The translations under genes were made by a program, and so were the position numbers. Positions 1-8,637 of a stretch of 64,000 nucleotides of DNA are shown here, piece after piece. How positions within the stretch are numbered: the stretch's first letter is position 1; every line of letters begins with the position of its first letter. This DNA is from Ottowia testudinis (lineage in GTDB: Bacteria > Pseudomonadota > Gammaproteobacteria > Burkholderiales > Burkholderiaceae_C): assembly GCF_017498525.1 (NCBI RefSeq), contig NZ_CP071796.1:2108001-2172000 (forward strand). The letters are read 5' to 3'. The notes under the pieces were generated by a model. It saw only the letters and a program-made list of their open reading frames with translations. It was not told the origin of the DNA and searched no databases.

Positions 1-2
1 TG

Positions 3-86
3 GCCCATTGGGCGACCGCCGTGTTGGGAATGATTCTGGCGATGTGTGGCGTTCATGGCGTCAGGCGACGGCGCACCGCCGGCTGA
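3..86 (+). CDS. C-terminal end of a probable membrane protein (5' partial)
   Basis: Reading from base 3 the frame encodes about 27 residues before a TGA at 84-86. They form a hydrophobic stretch (AVLGMILAMCGVHGV) followed by RRRR, as expected of a last membrane helix with a positive cytoplasmic tail. The gene would begin outside the window, so its function cannot be told. Another frame stays open longer (8-271) but has biased, non-protein-like composition. Confidence 0.3.
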   Translation, partial: AHWATAVLGMILAMCGVHGVRRRRTAG

Positions 87-154
87 CACCGGCGCGCGGC
101 GCTCAACGCATGCTGTTCACGGATTCGCTGCCCCGCGATGCGCGGGTTCGCCGA

Positions 155-210
155 GATTGCTATTTATTTAATAGCTACATTCGCTTGCCGGTAAAGCGCT
201 GGCGGCAAAA
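155..210. repeat. Palindromic dispersed repeat, copy 1
   Basis: ATAGCTACATTCGCTTG, a short spacer and AAGCGCTGGCGGC: one copy of the roughly 50 bp repeat scattered through the first 22.5 kb. It lies beyond the 3' end of the alcohol dehydrogenase gene. Confidence 0.6.
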
Positions 211-240
211 AACAATCCGAACAACGCTCGCTGCTCATCG

Positions 241-1377
241 TCACATCGACTCCGCCAGCATGCGCCGGTAATCGTCGGCGCTGGCGATGCGCGGGTTGGT
301 CTTGTGGCAGTGGTCGAGCAGGGCGTGTTCGATCACGGCGTCGAACAGGTCCTCGTTCACCCCCATGGCGCGCAGCCCGGTGGGCAGGCCCAGGCGCGCG
401 GTCATGCCGTGCACGGCCTGCGCCACGTCGGCGCCTTTTTCAAGCCCCATCGCTTGCGCCATGCGGGCCAGGCGCTCCTCTTTTTGAATCGATTCGGCAC
501 CGGCGTTGAAGCGGATCACCGCCGGCAGAAACACCGCGTTCAGCGTGCCGTGGTGCAGGCGCGGGTTGGCGCCGCCCAGGCTGTGGCTCAAGCTGTGCAC
601 GCAGCCCAGCCCTTTTTGAAAGCCCATGGCGCCGTGGATGCTGGCGGCCATCATGTTCAGGCGCGCGTCGCGGTCGCCACCGTCGCGTGTGGCGCGCTCG
701 ATGTACGCCCAGCCGCGCCGCAGGCCCTCCAGCGCGATGCCGTCGGCCGGCGGGTTGAAGGCGGGTGCCATGAACACTTCCATGCAGTGGGCGATGGCGT
801 CCATGCCGGTGGCAGCCGTCAGCATGGGCGGCAGGCCCAGCGTGAGCGCGGGGTCGCAGATGGCGGCCTTGGGCATCAGGCTCCAGCTGTGAAAGCCCAG
901 CTTGCGCCCATCGTCCACGATGACGATGGCGCCGCGCGCCACCTCGCTGCCGGTGCCGGCGGTGGTGGGCACGGCGATCAGCGGCGCGGCGGCGTCGGTG
1001 ATCTTGGGGCTGCCGCCTTCGATGGTGGCGTAGGTCTTGAGCGGGCCGGGGTGCGTGGCGGCAATCGCCACGCCCTTGGCGCAGTCGATCGGGCTGCCAC
1101 CGCCGACGGCGATCAGGCCGTTGCAGCGCTCCTGGTCATACACCGCCACGGCGCCGCGCACGGCGGCCTCGGTGGGGTTGGAGGGCACGTCGTCGAACAC
1201 CGCCACGGCCACGCCGCCCAGCGCATCCAGCACCGGCTGCAGCACGCCGGCGGCGCGCACGCCCTTGTCGGTGACGACCAGCGCGCGCGTGATGCCCGCG
1301 CGCTGGCAGTGCGCCTGGATTTGCGCCAGCGCCCCGTAGTCGAACTCGATCTGCGTTAGGTATTGGATGAGGGCCAT
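241..1377 (-). CDS. Iron-containing alcohol dehydrogenase
   Basis: A 378-residue group III (iron-activated) NAD(P)-dependent alcohol dehydrogenase. The nucleotide-binding signature GGGSPIDCAKG sits at residues 92-102 and TTAGTGSEV at 138-146. Metal ligands expected from the FucO-type family are visible as Asp193, His197, His261 and His275. The length matches the family. It would interconvert an alcohol and an aldehyde or ketone in the cytoplasm, but the substrate cannot be read from sequence. It is read alone, divergent from the lipoprotein gene at 1529; the ~150 bp between them must hold both promoters. Confidence 0.93.
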   Translation of the reverse strand: MALIQYLTQIEFDYGALAQIQAHCQRAGITRALVVTDKGVRAAGVLQPVLDALGGVAVAVFDDVPSNPTEAAVRGAVAVYDQERCNGLIAVGGGSPIDCAKGVAIAATHPGPLKTYATIEGGSPKITDAAAPLIAVPTTAGTGSEVARGAIVIVDDGRKLGFHSWSLMPKAAICDPALTLGLPPMLTAATGMDAIAHCMEVFMAPAFNPPADGIALEGLRRGWAYIERATRDGGDRDARLNMMAASIHGAMGFQKGLGCVHSLSHSLGGANPRLHHGTLNAVFLPAVIRFNAGAESIQKEERLARMAQAMGLEKGADVAQAVHGMTARLGLPTGLRAMGVNEDLFDAVIEHALLDHCHKTNPRIASADDYRRMLAESM

Positions 1378-1528
1378 GGGTTAGGTTTCCAAAGTACGAT
1401 GCGGCTTCATTGCAGGACTTGCGCAAACTTGGGCGAAGTTGGACGCTGTTCCCTTTGCAAATGCCCTGCCGGATGGCTTTTTGCTTAAGTCGTCCATTAT
1501 TCAATCAAACCCCCGAGGAGATCGCCCC

Positions 1529-2434
1529 ATGAAGTCCCGCACGCTACAAGCTCTGGCCGTGGCCGCCGCCGTCTGCCTGCTGGCGGGCTGCGCCAACAAC
1601 GCCGCCCAGGTCGTCGCCGCCACGCCGGGCTGCCTGGACGACGTGGCCGTCAATCGCCTGGTGGCCGACTACAACGCGCGCCGCCCGGCCGCGGATCTGC
1701 CGGCATCGCTGACCATGGCCGACGCCGCCTGCACGCGCAGCCGCCTGCAGCAGCGGCTGGCGGGGCAGGCCGGCCGCTTGGTGGGCTACAAGGCGGGCCT
1801 GACCAACCCGGCGGTGCAAAAGCGCTTCAATACCGATCAGCCGGTCTGGGGCGCGCTCTACAGCGATATGCTGCTGGGCAGCGGCGCCACCGTGGATGCG
1901 GCCTTCGGCGCCCGTCCGCTGTACGAGGCCGATTTGCTCGTGCGCGTGAAGGACGCCGCCATCAACCACGCCAAGACGCCGGCCGAGGTGCTGGCCAATG
2001 TCGATCAGGTGATCCCCTTCATCGAACTGCCCGATCTGGTGGTTGAAAGCCCACCCAAGCTCAATGGCGCGGCCATCAGCGCCATCAACGTCGGCGCGCG
2101 CCTGGGCGTGCGCGGCACGCCGCTCACGGTGCCGGCCGACGCCGCTGGCCAAGCCGCGTTGCTAGATCAGTTGCGCGACATGAACGTGCGCCTGGCCGAT
2201 GCGCAGGGTGCACCGCTGGGCGGCGGCAAGGGCAGCGACGTGCTGGGCCACCCGCTGAACGCCGTCGTTTGGCTGGCCGGCGCGTTGAAGAGCCAAGGCT
2301 TGTCGATGCGGCCGGGGCAGGTCATCAGCCTAGGCTCGTTCTCGGCGCTGCTGCCGCCCAAGCCGGGCCTGCACGCCACCGTGCACTACGACGGCGTGCC
2401 TGGGTTGCAGCCGGTCAGCGTGCGCTTTCGGTGA
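1529..2434 (+). CDS. Lipoprotein of the 2-keto-4-pentenoate hydratase (MhpD/FAH) family
   Basis: A 301-residue protein. The N-terminus has a basic start, a hydrophobic run and the lipobox LLAGC, so the mature protein should begin at Cys and be lipid-anchored. The rest follows the MhpD/DmpE hydratase fold (GYKAGLTNPAVQKRF, the PLYEADLLVRV segment, and ELPDLVV in the middle). The cytoplasmic members hydrate 2-hydroxypentadienoates in meta-cleavage pathways. An exported lipidated form is less usual and its substrate is unknown; no catabolic neighbours are present. The start was chosen for the GAGGAG ribosome site 5-10 bases upstream and the signal peptide. Confidence 0.85.
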   Translation: MKSRTLQALAVAAAVCLLAGCANNAAQVVAATPGCLDDVAVNRLVADYNARRPAADLPASLTMADAACTRSRLQQRLAGQAGRLVGYKAGLTNPAVQKRFNTDQPVWGALYSDMLLGSGATVDAAFGARPLYEADLLVRVKDAAINHAKTPAEVLANVDQVIPFIELPDLVVESPPKLNGAAISAINVGARLGVRGTPLTVPADAAGQAALLDQLRDMNVRLADAQGAPLGGGKGSDVLGHPLNAVVWLAGALKSQGLSMRPGQVISLGSFSALLPPKPGLHATVHYDGVPGLQPVSVRFR

Positions 2435-2623
2435 TCGTCAACGGCGCTCGGGCGCTATGTTTAGAGTAGCTGACCGCGTAGGCCCATCAAGCGCCATGCC
2501 GGTTTTTTATTCATGACCAGGGGTTTTCCACATGTCCGCTGGTGGGCCGGGCGGTGGTCCGACAACCGCGTGGTGGGGCGCCGCGTTACAAGGGCGTGCT
2601 TTTTTAGACCGGAGAAGATTCAC

Positions 2624-3469
2624 ATGACCGCTTTTCGCATCGCTGCCCCCGTGGCGGCGGCCTTGCTTGCGCTGGCGCCGCTGGCCCAGGCGCAATATGA
2701 CCGGCCCATCGGCCAGCCGCTCGGCGGCCAGCCCTATGGCGGCCAACCGTATGGGCAGTACGGCGGCACCTGGGGTGCGCCCGCCGGCGGCACTTACGCC
2801 AGCCAGGGCGTGACCTGCGAAAGCCAGGACGGCGCGTTTCGCGAATGCCGCACGCCGTTTGGCGGTGCACCGGCGATCGCACGCACCTTGTCGAACGCAC
2901 CGTGCGTGCCGGGCCAAACCTGGGGCAGCCGCGGCCCGGGCACGGTGTGGGTCAACGGTGGCTGCCGGGCCGAGTTTGTCGACGCTTATGGCGCTGGCGG
3001 CGATCTGGGCCATGGATACGGCCAGCCCGCCCCTGGCGCTTACGGCGACAGCCCGGTGGTGCGCTGTGAAAGCGACCAGGGCCGCCATCGCGAATGCCGG
3101 TTGCCGGTGCGGGCGCCCCTGACCTTGGTGCGCCAGATCTCCGGCGCCGCCTGTGTCGAGGGCCAGACCTGGGGCAGCCACCGCAACGGCCGCGTGTGGG
3201 TGCGCGGGGGCTGCCGTGGCGATTTCGCGCCGGTGGCGCAGGGCTGGGGTGGCGCGGCGCCCGGTTGGGGGCAGCCATGGGGCGGCCAGACGGTCACCTG
3301 CGAGAGCTTCGAGCGGCGCGCCAACCAATGTGCGTGGGATGGGCTCTGGGGTCGCCCGCGGGTGGTGGAGCAGCTGTCGCAGAACGCCTGCCACGAAGGC
3401 CGCTCTTGGGGTTACGACGGCCGCCAGATCTGGGTCGACCGCGGCTGCCGCGCACGCTTTGGCAACTGA
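2624..3469 (+). CDS. DUF3011-type secreted protein with three repeats
   Basis: A 281-residue exported protein with a signal peptide ending at AQA (residues ~22-24). A Gly/Gln/Tyr-rich linker follows, then three copies of a Cys-containing unit starting near residues 63, 144 and 223. Each unit has the pattern V(T/R)CES... then C and QTWG or RSWG, and ends in (I/V)WV..GCRA.F. This is the DUF3011 pattern, probably an envelope or periplasmic module, perhaps disulfide-stabilised. Biochemical function is unknown. The start has a GGAGAAG site upstream (2611-2617). It is a single gene with no operon partner. Confidence 0.8.
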   Translation: MTAFRIAAPVAAALLALAPLAQAQYDRPIGQPLGGQPYGGQPYGQYGGTWGAPAGGTYASQGVTCESQDGAFRECRTPFGGAPAIARTLSNAPCVPGQTWGSRGPGTVWVNGGCRAEFVDAYGAGGDLGHGYGQPAPGAYGDSPVVRCESDQGRHRECRLPVRAPLTLVRQISGAACVEGQTWGSHRNGRVWVRGGCRGDFAPVAQGWGGAAPGWGQPWGGQTVTCESFERRANQCAWDGLWGRPRVVEQLSQNACHEGRSWGYDGRQIWVDRGCRARFGN

Positions 3470-3642
3470 CGTGTTTACCCGCGACGCTGGCGCTGTCTCG
3501 CAGCGGCCGGCCGTCCCGGTGACGAAATGACTTCGCGGTGCTTCTTCCATGACGCCATGGCTGGGCGTTGGTCATGGCGCGCCGTACCGTTATGCGTGGC
3601 AACGCCGAGACCTGCGCCCCCGGCGCGGTAGACTACGAAAAA

Positions 3643-3689
3643 CATAGCTGCTTGCGCTTGTCAGACAAGCGCTGCAGCCCATTTTGGCC
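3643..3689. repeat. Palindromic dispersed repeat, copy 2
   Basis: CATAGCTGCTTGCGCTTGT, CAG, then ACAAGCGCTGCAGCCCATTT. A near-perfect inverted repeat, placed directly in front of the esterase start codon, so it forms most of that gene's 5' untranslated region. Confidence 0.7.
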
Positions 3690-4664
3690 ATGAATCACCG
3701 CCCCGACATCCACGCCCGCCTGACCCCCGCCATGCGCCTGCTGGTCGAGCGCATGGCGCAAGCGCCGCACCCGCCGCTGCACACGCTGGCGGCCGCCGAG
3801 GCGAAGACCGCCTACGCCAAATCCATCGGCGTGCTCGACGTGCCCAAGCCCGAGCTGGCGCGTGTGGAAGACCTGCACATCCCCGCGCGTGACGGTTTTC
3901 AGCTGCGCGCCCGCCTGGTCGCCCCGAGCCACGACGCCGGCCTGCCGGTGCTGCTGTACACGCATGGTGGCGGCTTCACCATTGGCAGCATTGAATCGCA
4001 CGACACCTTTTGCCGCGTGCTCAGCCAGCAAAGCGGCGCCGCCGTGCTGTCGCTCGACTACCGGCTGGCGCCCGAGTGGCGTTTTCCCACCGCCGTGCAC
4101 GACGCTTGGGATGCGCTGCACTGGCTGGCGGGCGAGGGCGGGGCGGCGCGGCGCCTGGACACCTCGCGCATCGCGGTCGGCGGCGATTCGGCTGGCGGCA
4201 CGCTGGCCGCCGTGAGCGCGCTGCACGCGCGCGACCAGGGGATCAAACTGGCGCTGCAGCTGCTCATCTACCCCGGCACCACCGACCACCAGGACACCGA
4301 TTCGCACGCCCTGTTCGAGCACGGCCCGGTGCTCGACAAGGTGCTGATCGACTGGTTTTTTGACCACTACATCGACGGCGTTGACCGCTCCGACTGGCGC
4401 TTTGCTCCGCTGAAAAGCGCCGAGGTCGACGGCGTCGCCCCCGCCTGGGTCGGCCTGGCCGAATGCGACCCACTGGTGGACGAAGGCATCCTGTACGCCG
4501 ACAAGCTGCGCCTGGCCGGCGTGCCGGTCGATCTGGAAATCTATCGCGGCGTGGTGCACGGCTTCATCACCATGGGCCGCGCGATCGCCGAGGCGCGCCA
4601 GCTGCACCACGACGCGGCGGCGGCGCTGCGCCATGCGTTCGGGCTGCCGCCGTCTGGCGCCTGA
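3690..4664 (+). CDS. Alpha/beta hydrolase of the hormone-sensitive-lipase type (esterase)
   Basis: A 324-residue cytoplasmic esterase. The oxyanion-hole motif HGGGF is near residue 97 and the nucleophile elbow GDSAGG near residue 170. A Asp-containing segment (ECDPLVDEG) and a His segment (VVHGFI) near the C-terminus complete the Ser-Asp-His triad of HSL/group IV carboxylesterases. It should hydrolyse short-chain esters; the natural substrate is unknown. An in-frame TTG lies two codons earlier, but the ATG at 3690 is the better start. The dispersed repeat fills the region in front and may influence expression. Confidence 0.9.
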   Translation: MNHRPDIHARLTPAMRLLVERMAQAPHPPLHTLAAAEAKTAYAKSIGVLDVPKPELARVEDLHIPARDGFQLRARLVAPSHDAGLPVLLYTHGGGFTIGSIESHDTFCRVLSQQSGAAVLSLDYRLAPEWRFPTAVHDAWDALHWLAGEGGAARRLDTSRIAVGGDSAGGTLAAVSALHARDQGIKLALQLLIYPGTTDHQDTDSHALFEHGPVLDKVLIDWFFDHYIDGVDRSDWRFAPLKSAEVDGVAPAWVGLAECDPLVDEGILYADKLRLAGVPVDLEIYRGVVHGFITMGRAIAEARQLHHDAAAALRHAFGLPPSGA

Positions 4665-4722
4665 TTGCTATAATTAGTGTAGCTTTTCGCGCTTGTCTGG
4701 TAAGCGCTAGACCCCATTTTTA
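4663..4722. repeat. Palindromic dispersed repeat, copy 3
   Basis: GATTGCTATAATTAGTGTAG, then CGCGCTTGTC...GTAAGCGCTAGACCCCAT. It begins on the stop codon of the esterase and ends just before the next start codon. Confidence 0.65.
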
Positions 4723-4739
4723 TCAAGAAGAATCCAACC

Positions 4740-5609
4740 ATGAAGCCGACGGATTTCCGCCTTCACCACCGCCTGCGCGTGCGCTGGGCCGAGGTGGACA
4801 TGCAAAAAATCGTCTTCAATCCGCACTACCTGATGTACTTCGACTGCGCCATCGCCGACTACTGGAGCGCCCTGGCCATGCCCTACGAAGCGGCCATGCG
4901 GCAGTTGGACGGCGACATCTTCCTGCGCAAGACCACCGTCGAATTCCACGCCTCGGCACGGCTGGACGACCGGCTCGACGTGGCGCTGCGTTGCGACCGC
5001 ATCGGTAATTCGTCCATGACCTTTCCCGGCGCCATCTTCCGCGACGGCCAGCTGCTCAGTGCGGGCGAGCTGGTCTACGTGTTCGCCGACCCCGCCACGC
5101 AGACCAGCCGCCCCGTGCCGGCGCCGCTGCGCGCGCTGATCGAGGCGTATGAGGCCGGCCACCCCGTCACCCGCGTGCAGACGGGCGACTGGGCCACGCT
5201 GCAACAGCCCGCGTCGGCCGTGCGCACCGCGGTCTTCGTCGAAGAGCAAGGCATCGCGCGCGAGGACGAATGGGACGTGGCCGACCAGACGGCGGTGCAC
5301 GCGGTGGTCACCAACCTGCTCGGCATGCCGGTGGCCACAGGGCGCCTGCTGCACGAGGGCGAACCCGGCAGCGGCACGGCGCGCATCGGCCGCATGGCGG
5401 TGGACCGGGCGCTGCGTGGCAGCGGGGTGGGGCGGCAAGTGGTGCAGGCACTGGAGCAGGCGGCGTTCGAGCGCGGCGACCGCCGCATCGTGCTGAGCGC
5501 GCAGCGCAGTGCCGAGGGCTTCTACCAGCGGCTGGGCTACACGCCGTATGGTGAACCGTATGAGGACGTGGGCATTCCGCACGTGTCGATGACGAGGCCC
5601 CTGGCGTGA
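4740..5609 (+). CDS. Fusion of YbgC-type acyl-CoA thioesterase and GNAT acetyltransferase
   Basis: A 289-residue two-domain protein. Residues 1-~135 are a hotdog thioesterase of the 4-hydroxybenzoyl-CoA/YbgC type, with the active-site segment RVRWAEVDMQKIVFNPHYL carrying the catalytic Asp. Residues ~140-289 are a GNAT N-acyltransferase of the ElaA/YjcF type: VFVEEQGI, an acetyl-CoA pyrophosphate loop RGSGVGRQ, and a GFYQRLGY end. One part would release acyl groups from CoA and the other transfer acetyl from CoA. I recall similar fusions in Burkholderiales. It ends 14 bases before the MerR gene, so the two may be co-transcribed. Confidence 0.88.
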   Translation: MKPTDFRLHHRLRVRWAEVDMQKIVFNPHYLMYFDCAIADYWSALAMPYEAAMRQLDGDIFLRKTTVEFHASARLDDRLDVALRCDRIGNSSMTFPGAIFRDGQLLSAGELVYVFADPATQTSRPVPAPLRALIEAYEAGHPVTRVQTGDWATLQQPASAVRTAVFVEEQGIAREDEWDVADQTAVHAVVTNLLGMPVATGRLLHEGEPGSGTARIGRMAVDRALRGSGVGRQVVQALEQAAFERGDRRIVLSAQRSAEGFYQRLGYTPYGEPYEDVGIPHVSMTRPLA

Positions 5610-5622
5610 GGCCTCGGTTCGG

Positions 5623-6633
5623 ATGCTGACCGTCGGTGAACTCGCGGCCCGCGCGGGTCTGACGGTGCGCACGCTGCACCATTACGACCAGATCGGCCTG
5701 CTCAAGCCGTCCGCGCGCTCGCATGCAGGCTACCGGCTGTATGACCGCGACGATGTGGTGCGGCTGGGCGCCATCCAGATGCTGCGCGACATGGGGTTGC
5801 CGCTGGCCGAAATCGGCACCCTGATCGACGGCGCCGGGGCCTCGCTGCCGGCGCTCATTGCGCGCCGAATGGCTTGGCTGGAGCAGGAGATGGCTCGGGC
5901 TCAGCAACTGCACGAGCGGCTGGACACCCTGCAGCTCATTCTGGCTGCAGGGAGCGAGCCAGCCCTGGACGACTGGCTGGGCAGCTTGGCGCTGATGGGC
6001 GCTTATGTCCGCTATTTCAGTGCCGAAGAGCTTCGTCAGATCTTCGTCCGCTGGCCCGCCATGCGCGCCGACTGGCAGGCGCTGTTGGACGCCGTGCGCG
6101 CCGCGATGGCTGAGGGCGTGCCGCCGGATGCGCTGGAATTGCAGCCGCTGGTGCAGCGCTGGATGGATCTTTCCGCGCGCTGGATGAACGGCGACCTCGA
6201 CATGGTGGGCCGCTGGGGCCGCATGCTGCGCGACCACGACACGCCGCGCAGCCCGAATGGCGTGACTCGCGACCTGCTGGAGTACATGGACCAGGCCGTC
6301 ACCGTGCGCCTGACGGCCCTGGGCCGGCACTTGACGCCAAGCGACATCCAGCGCCTCGACAAGACTCTGGACGTGGAGTGGCGCGCTGTGGCGGACAGTG
6401 CCGAACAACTCCTGCAGACGGGCACGCCGGCGTATTCACCCGCCGCGCAGGCACTCGCGCGGCAGTGGCTGGCGCTGATCGACCGCGTCACGCGACACGA
6501 CGCGGTGTTGCGCGAGCGCCTGGTCACCGCTTACGCCCAGGAGCCACTGCTGCAGGCCGGTTCGGCGACCGGACCCGAGGCGCGCGATTTTCTGCGGCGG
6601 GCTGCGGAAAGCCTTGATCCTCACGTTACGTGA
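5623..6633 (+). CDS. MerR-family transcriptional regulator with long C-terminal domain
   Basis: A 336-residue regulator. Residues 1-70 form the MerR winged helix (TVGELAARAGLTVRTLHHYDQIGLL, then YRLYDRDDVVRL), followed by the dimerisation helix. The ~200-residue C-terminal region is helical and resembles the effector domains of TipA-like multidrug-sensing regulators; it has no Cys cluster, so metal sensing is unlikely. It probably activates a promoter with a long spacer. It is flanked by the thioesterase fusion and by a methyltransferase 40 bp downstream, either of which could be its target. Confidence 0.85.
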   Translation: MLTVGELAARAGLTVRTLHHYDQIGLLKPSARSHAGYRLYDRDDVVRLGAIQMLRDMGLPLAEIGTLIDGAGASLPALIARRMAWLEQEMARAQQLHERLDTLQLILAAGSEPALDDWLGSLALMGAYVRYFSAEELRQIFVRWPAMRADWQALLDAVRAAMAEGVPPDALELQPLVQRWMDLSARWMNGDLDMVGRWGRMLRDHDTPRSPNGVTRDLLEYMDQAVTVRLTALGRHLTPSDIQRLDKTLDVEWRAVADSAEQLLQTGTPAYSPAAQALARQWLALIDRVTRHDAVLRERLVTAYAQEPLLQAGSATGPEARDFLRRAAESLDPHVT

Positions 6634-6673
6634 GGCTGCACACTGCGGCGCTTCTAGACGCGAAGGAGCCCGT

Positions 6674-7549
6674 GTGCCAAACACTCACCTCAACATCGTT
6701 CGCCAAGGCGAAGCCAGCCGCACCGCGTTGCAGGTCGCGCAACTGCGGGCCGTCCATGCGCTGCTGGACGAGCCGGTGGTGCTTGACGACCCGCTGGCGC
6801 TGCCGATCCTCGGCGCGCCCATGGCCGCCGCCCTGCGCGACGATCCGTTTCGCCTGAACGACCCTTCGGCCCGCGCACTGCGCGCCAGCCTCGTGGCCCG
6901 CGCGCGCGTCGCCGAAGACGAACTGGCGCGCGCCGTGGCCGCCGGCGTGCGGCAGTACGTGGTTTTGGGCGCAGGGCTGGACACCTTCGCCTGCCGCAAC
7001 CCGTATATGGCAGCCGGACTGAACGTGTTCGAGGTGGACCACCCCGCCACCCAGGCGTGGAAGCGCCAATGCCTGAGCCAGGCGGGCATCGTGCCGCCGG
7101 GGGCGCTGCACTTCGTGCCCGTGGATTTCGAGAGCGGCGCCCTCATGCCAGCGCTGGCCGCCGCGGGCTTGCGTGCCGACAAGCCAGCGTGCTTTACTTG
7201 GTTGGGCGTCACGGTCTACCTGACGCCGGAAGCGGTGATGGCCACGCTGACGCAAGTGGCCGCGCTGCCGGCCGGCAGCAGCATCACGTTCGACTACCGT
7301 GTGCCGCAGGCTTTGCTGAATCCGTTCGAGCAGGCGGTCACCGAGCTCTTCGAGCAGCAAGTGGCGGCGCAGGGTGAGCCATGGTTGTCGAGCTTTGAGC
7401 CAGAGGCGTTGGGCCAGCAGTTGCATGCGCTGGGATTCAGTCGGGTGGACGATCCGGGCGCCGATGCGATCAACGCCCGCTATTTCCCGCGCCGCAAGGA
7501 CGGGCTGCGCTGCGGCGCGGCCTTTCGCTTCGCCTGCGCCCGCGTGTGA
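6674..7549 (+). CDS. Class I SAM-dependent methyltransferase, leucine carboxyl methyltransferase-like (TIGR00027 type)
   Basis: About 291 residues from a GTG start preceded by AAGGAG at 6663-6668. The SAM-binding motif VVLGAGLDTFACR is near residue 96, followed by the acidic FEVDHPATQAWK loop typical of the LCMT/PPM1 family and its bacterial relatives. It presumably methylates a carboxyl or hydroxyl group of a small molecule; the substrate is unknown. The gene follows the MerR regulator closely. Upstream in-frame codons encode no conserved sequence, which supports the GTG start. Confidence 0.85.
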   Translation: MPNTHLNIVRQGEASRTALQVAQLRAVHALLDEPVVLDDPLALPILGAPMAAALRDDPFRLNDPSARALRASLVARARVAEDELARAVAAGVRQYVVLGAGLDTFACRNPYMAAGLNVFEVDHPATQAWKRQCLSQAGIVPPGALHFVPVDFESGALMPALAAAGLRADKPACFTWLGVTVYLTPEAVMATLTQVAALPAGSSITFDYRVPQALLNPFEQAVTELFEQQVAAQGEPWLSSFEPEALGQQLHALGFSRVDDPGADAINARYFPRRKDGLRCGAAFRFACARV

Positions 7550-7651
7550 GCACACGTGAGTGCGGCCGCGCTGCGCTCGGATGCCCTCGGTTGCAAGAAA
7601 GACAGCCTTAGGCTTTGTGACGGCTCATCGAAAGATTCCCGCCGGTTGGCG

Positions 7652-8605
7652 TCAGATATCCTCCAACAGCGGGTAGGGCTGGTGCAAAGCCGTCAGCGCC
7701 GGGCCGTCGGGCGCGCCGATGTGCAGCGCGGGCTGATCCGCCAGCGCCGACAACTGCAGCGACGCGATCACCGCCGTGCCGCCACCCGGTGCCGCGGCGG
7801 CCTGCGCGATCAGGCCCACGGGCTGATCGGGCGCGGCGGCGTCGAACACTTCTTGCCCCGCCTGTGCCGCGCCCGCCACCTGGCCCACAAAAGCCCGCCG
7901 CTTGATCGCCCCCCGGAACTGGCTGCGCGCCACCACTTCCTGGCCGGGGTAGCAGCCTTTCTTGAAGTTGATGCCGCCCACGCTTTCGTAATTCAGCATC
8001 TGAGGCACAAAGGCCTCGGCCACCGGCTGCGTGATGCGCGCCACGCCGGCGCGCACTTCGGCCAGCAGCCAATCGGCTTCGCTCACAGGCGCAGTGGGCG
8101 GCAGCGGCGTGCCCGCGGGCGCCAGCCACAGCGCGCGCGGCGTGCCATCGGCGGCGGGCAGGGGAATGGTGAATTCATGGTCAAAATGGCCGCTAGCGCT
8201 TGATGGACGTGCGCGAGCAGCTATCGAAATTGCAGCATCGCCGAGCAGGCCGGCGAGCGCCACATCGGCCGTGGCATCGCTCAGCCTGCATTTGGCGCGC
8301 AGCACGAACATCGACAGGCGCTTTAGCGTGGCGGCCAGCGTGCCGGCGCTGGTGACGAGCAGAAACTCGTCCGCGGACACTTTCAGCACTTCAAAACTCG
8401 CCAGCATGCGCCCCTTGGCGTTGCAAAACGCTGCCAGGCGCGATTCGCCCGGCTTCATCAGCGCCACGTCTTGCGTCAGCTGGCCTTGCAGAAACTTGGC
8501 GGCGTCTTCGCCCTGGGCACGGATCACGCCCAGGTGGGGCAGGGGGCGATGCCGTTCAGGCTGGCGGCGGTCGGGGGCAAGGTCATGCATGGGCTGAATT
8601 ATCAT
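7652..8605 (-). CDS. ygfZ: YgfZ/GcvT-type folate-binding protein
   Basis: A 317-residue homologue of E. coli YgfZ, a tetrahydrofolate-binding protein that supports iron-sulfur enzymes such as the tRNA-modifying MiaB. The hallmark KGCYPGQE, with its reactive Cys, is present near residues 210-217. An alternative ATG six codons downstream is possible. It is divergent from mltG with only 32 bp between starts. A palindromic repeat (8181-8233) lies within the coding sequence and encodes an extra Ser/Ala/Arg-rich stretch (around SIAARARPSSASG) before the conserved EFTIPLP. Confidence 0.92.
   Translation of the reverse strand: MIIQPMHDLAPDRRQPERHRPLPHLGVIRAQGEDAAKFLQGQLTQDVALMKPGESRLAAFCNAKGRMLASFEVLKVSADEFLLVTSAGTLAATLKRLSMFVLRAKCRLSDATADVALAGLLGDAAISIAARARPSSASGHFDHEFTIPLPAADGTPRALWLAPAGTPLPPTAPVSEADWLLAEVRAGVARITQPVAEAFVPQMLNYESVGGINFKKGCYPGQEVVARSQFRGAIKRRAFVGQVAGAAQAGQEVFDAAAPDQPVGLIAQAAAAPGGGTAVIASLQLSALADQPALHIGAPDGPALTALHQPYPLLEDI
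8181..8233. repeat. Palindromic dispersed repeat, copy 4 (inside ygfZ)
   Basis: AGCGCTTGATGGACGTGCGC, then GAGCAGCTATCGAAATTGC: the repeat in reverse orientation, kept in frame inside ygfZ. Its translation is a low-complexity insertion. Confidence 0.6.
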
Positions 8606-8637
8606 GGCCGCCTCGTTTTTCGACCGCCTGCCAACCC

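Noticed and set aside
304-1359. Long plus-strand frame opposite the alcohol dehydrogenase
   Set aside because: Composition is His/Ala/Arg-rich and low in complexity, the usual antisense shadow of a GC-rich gene.
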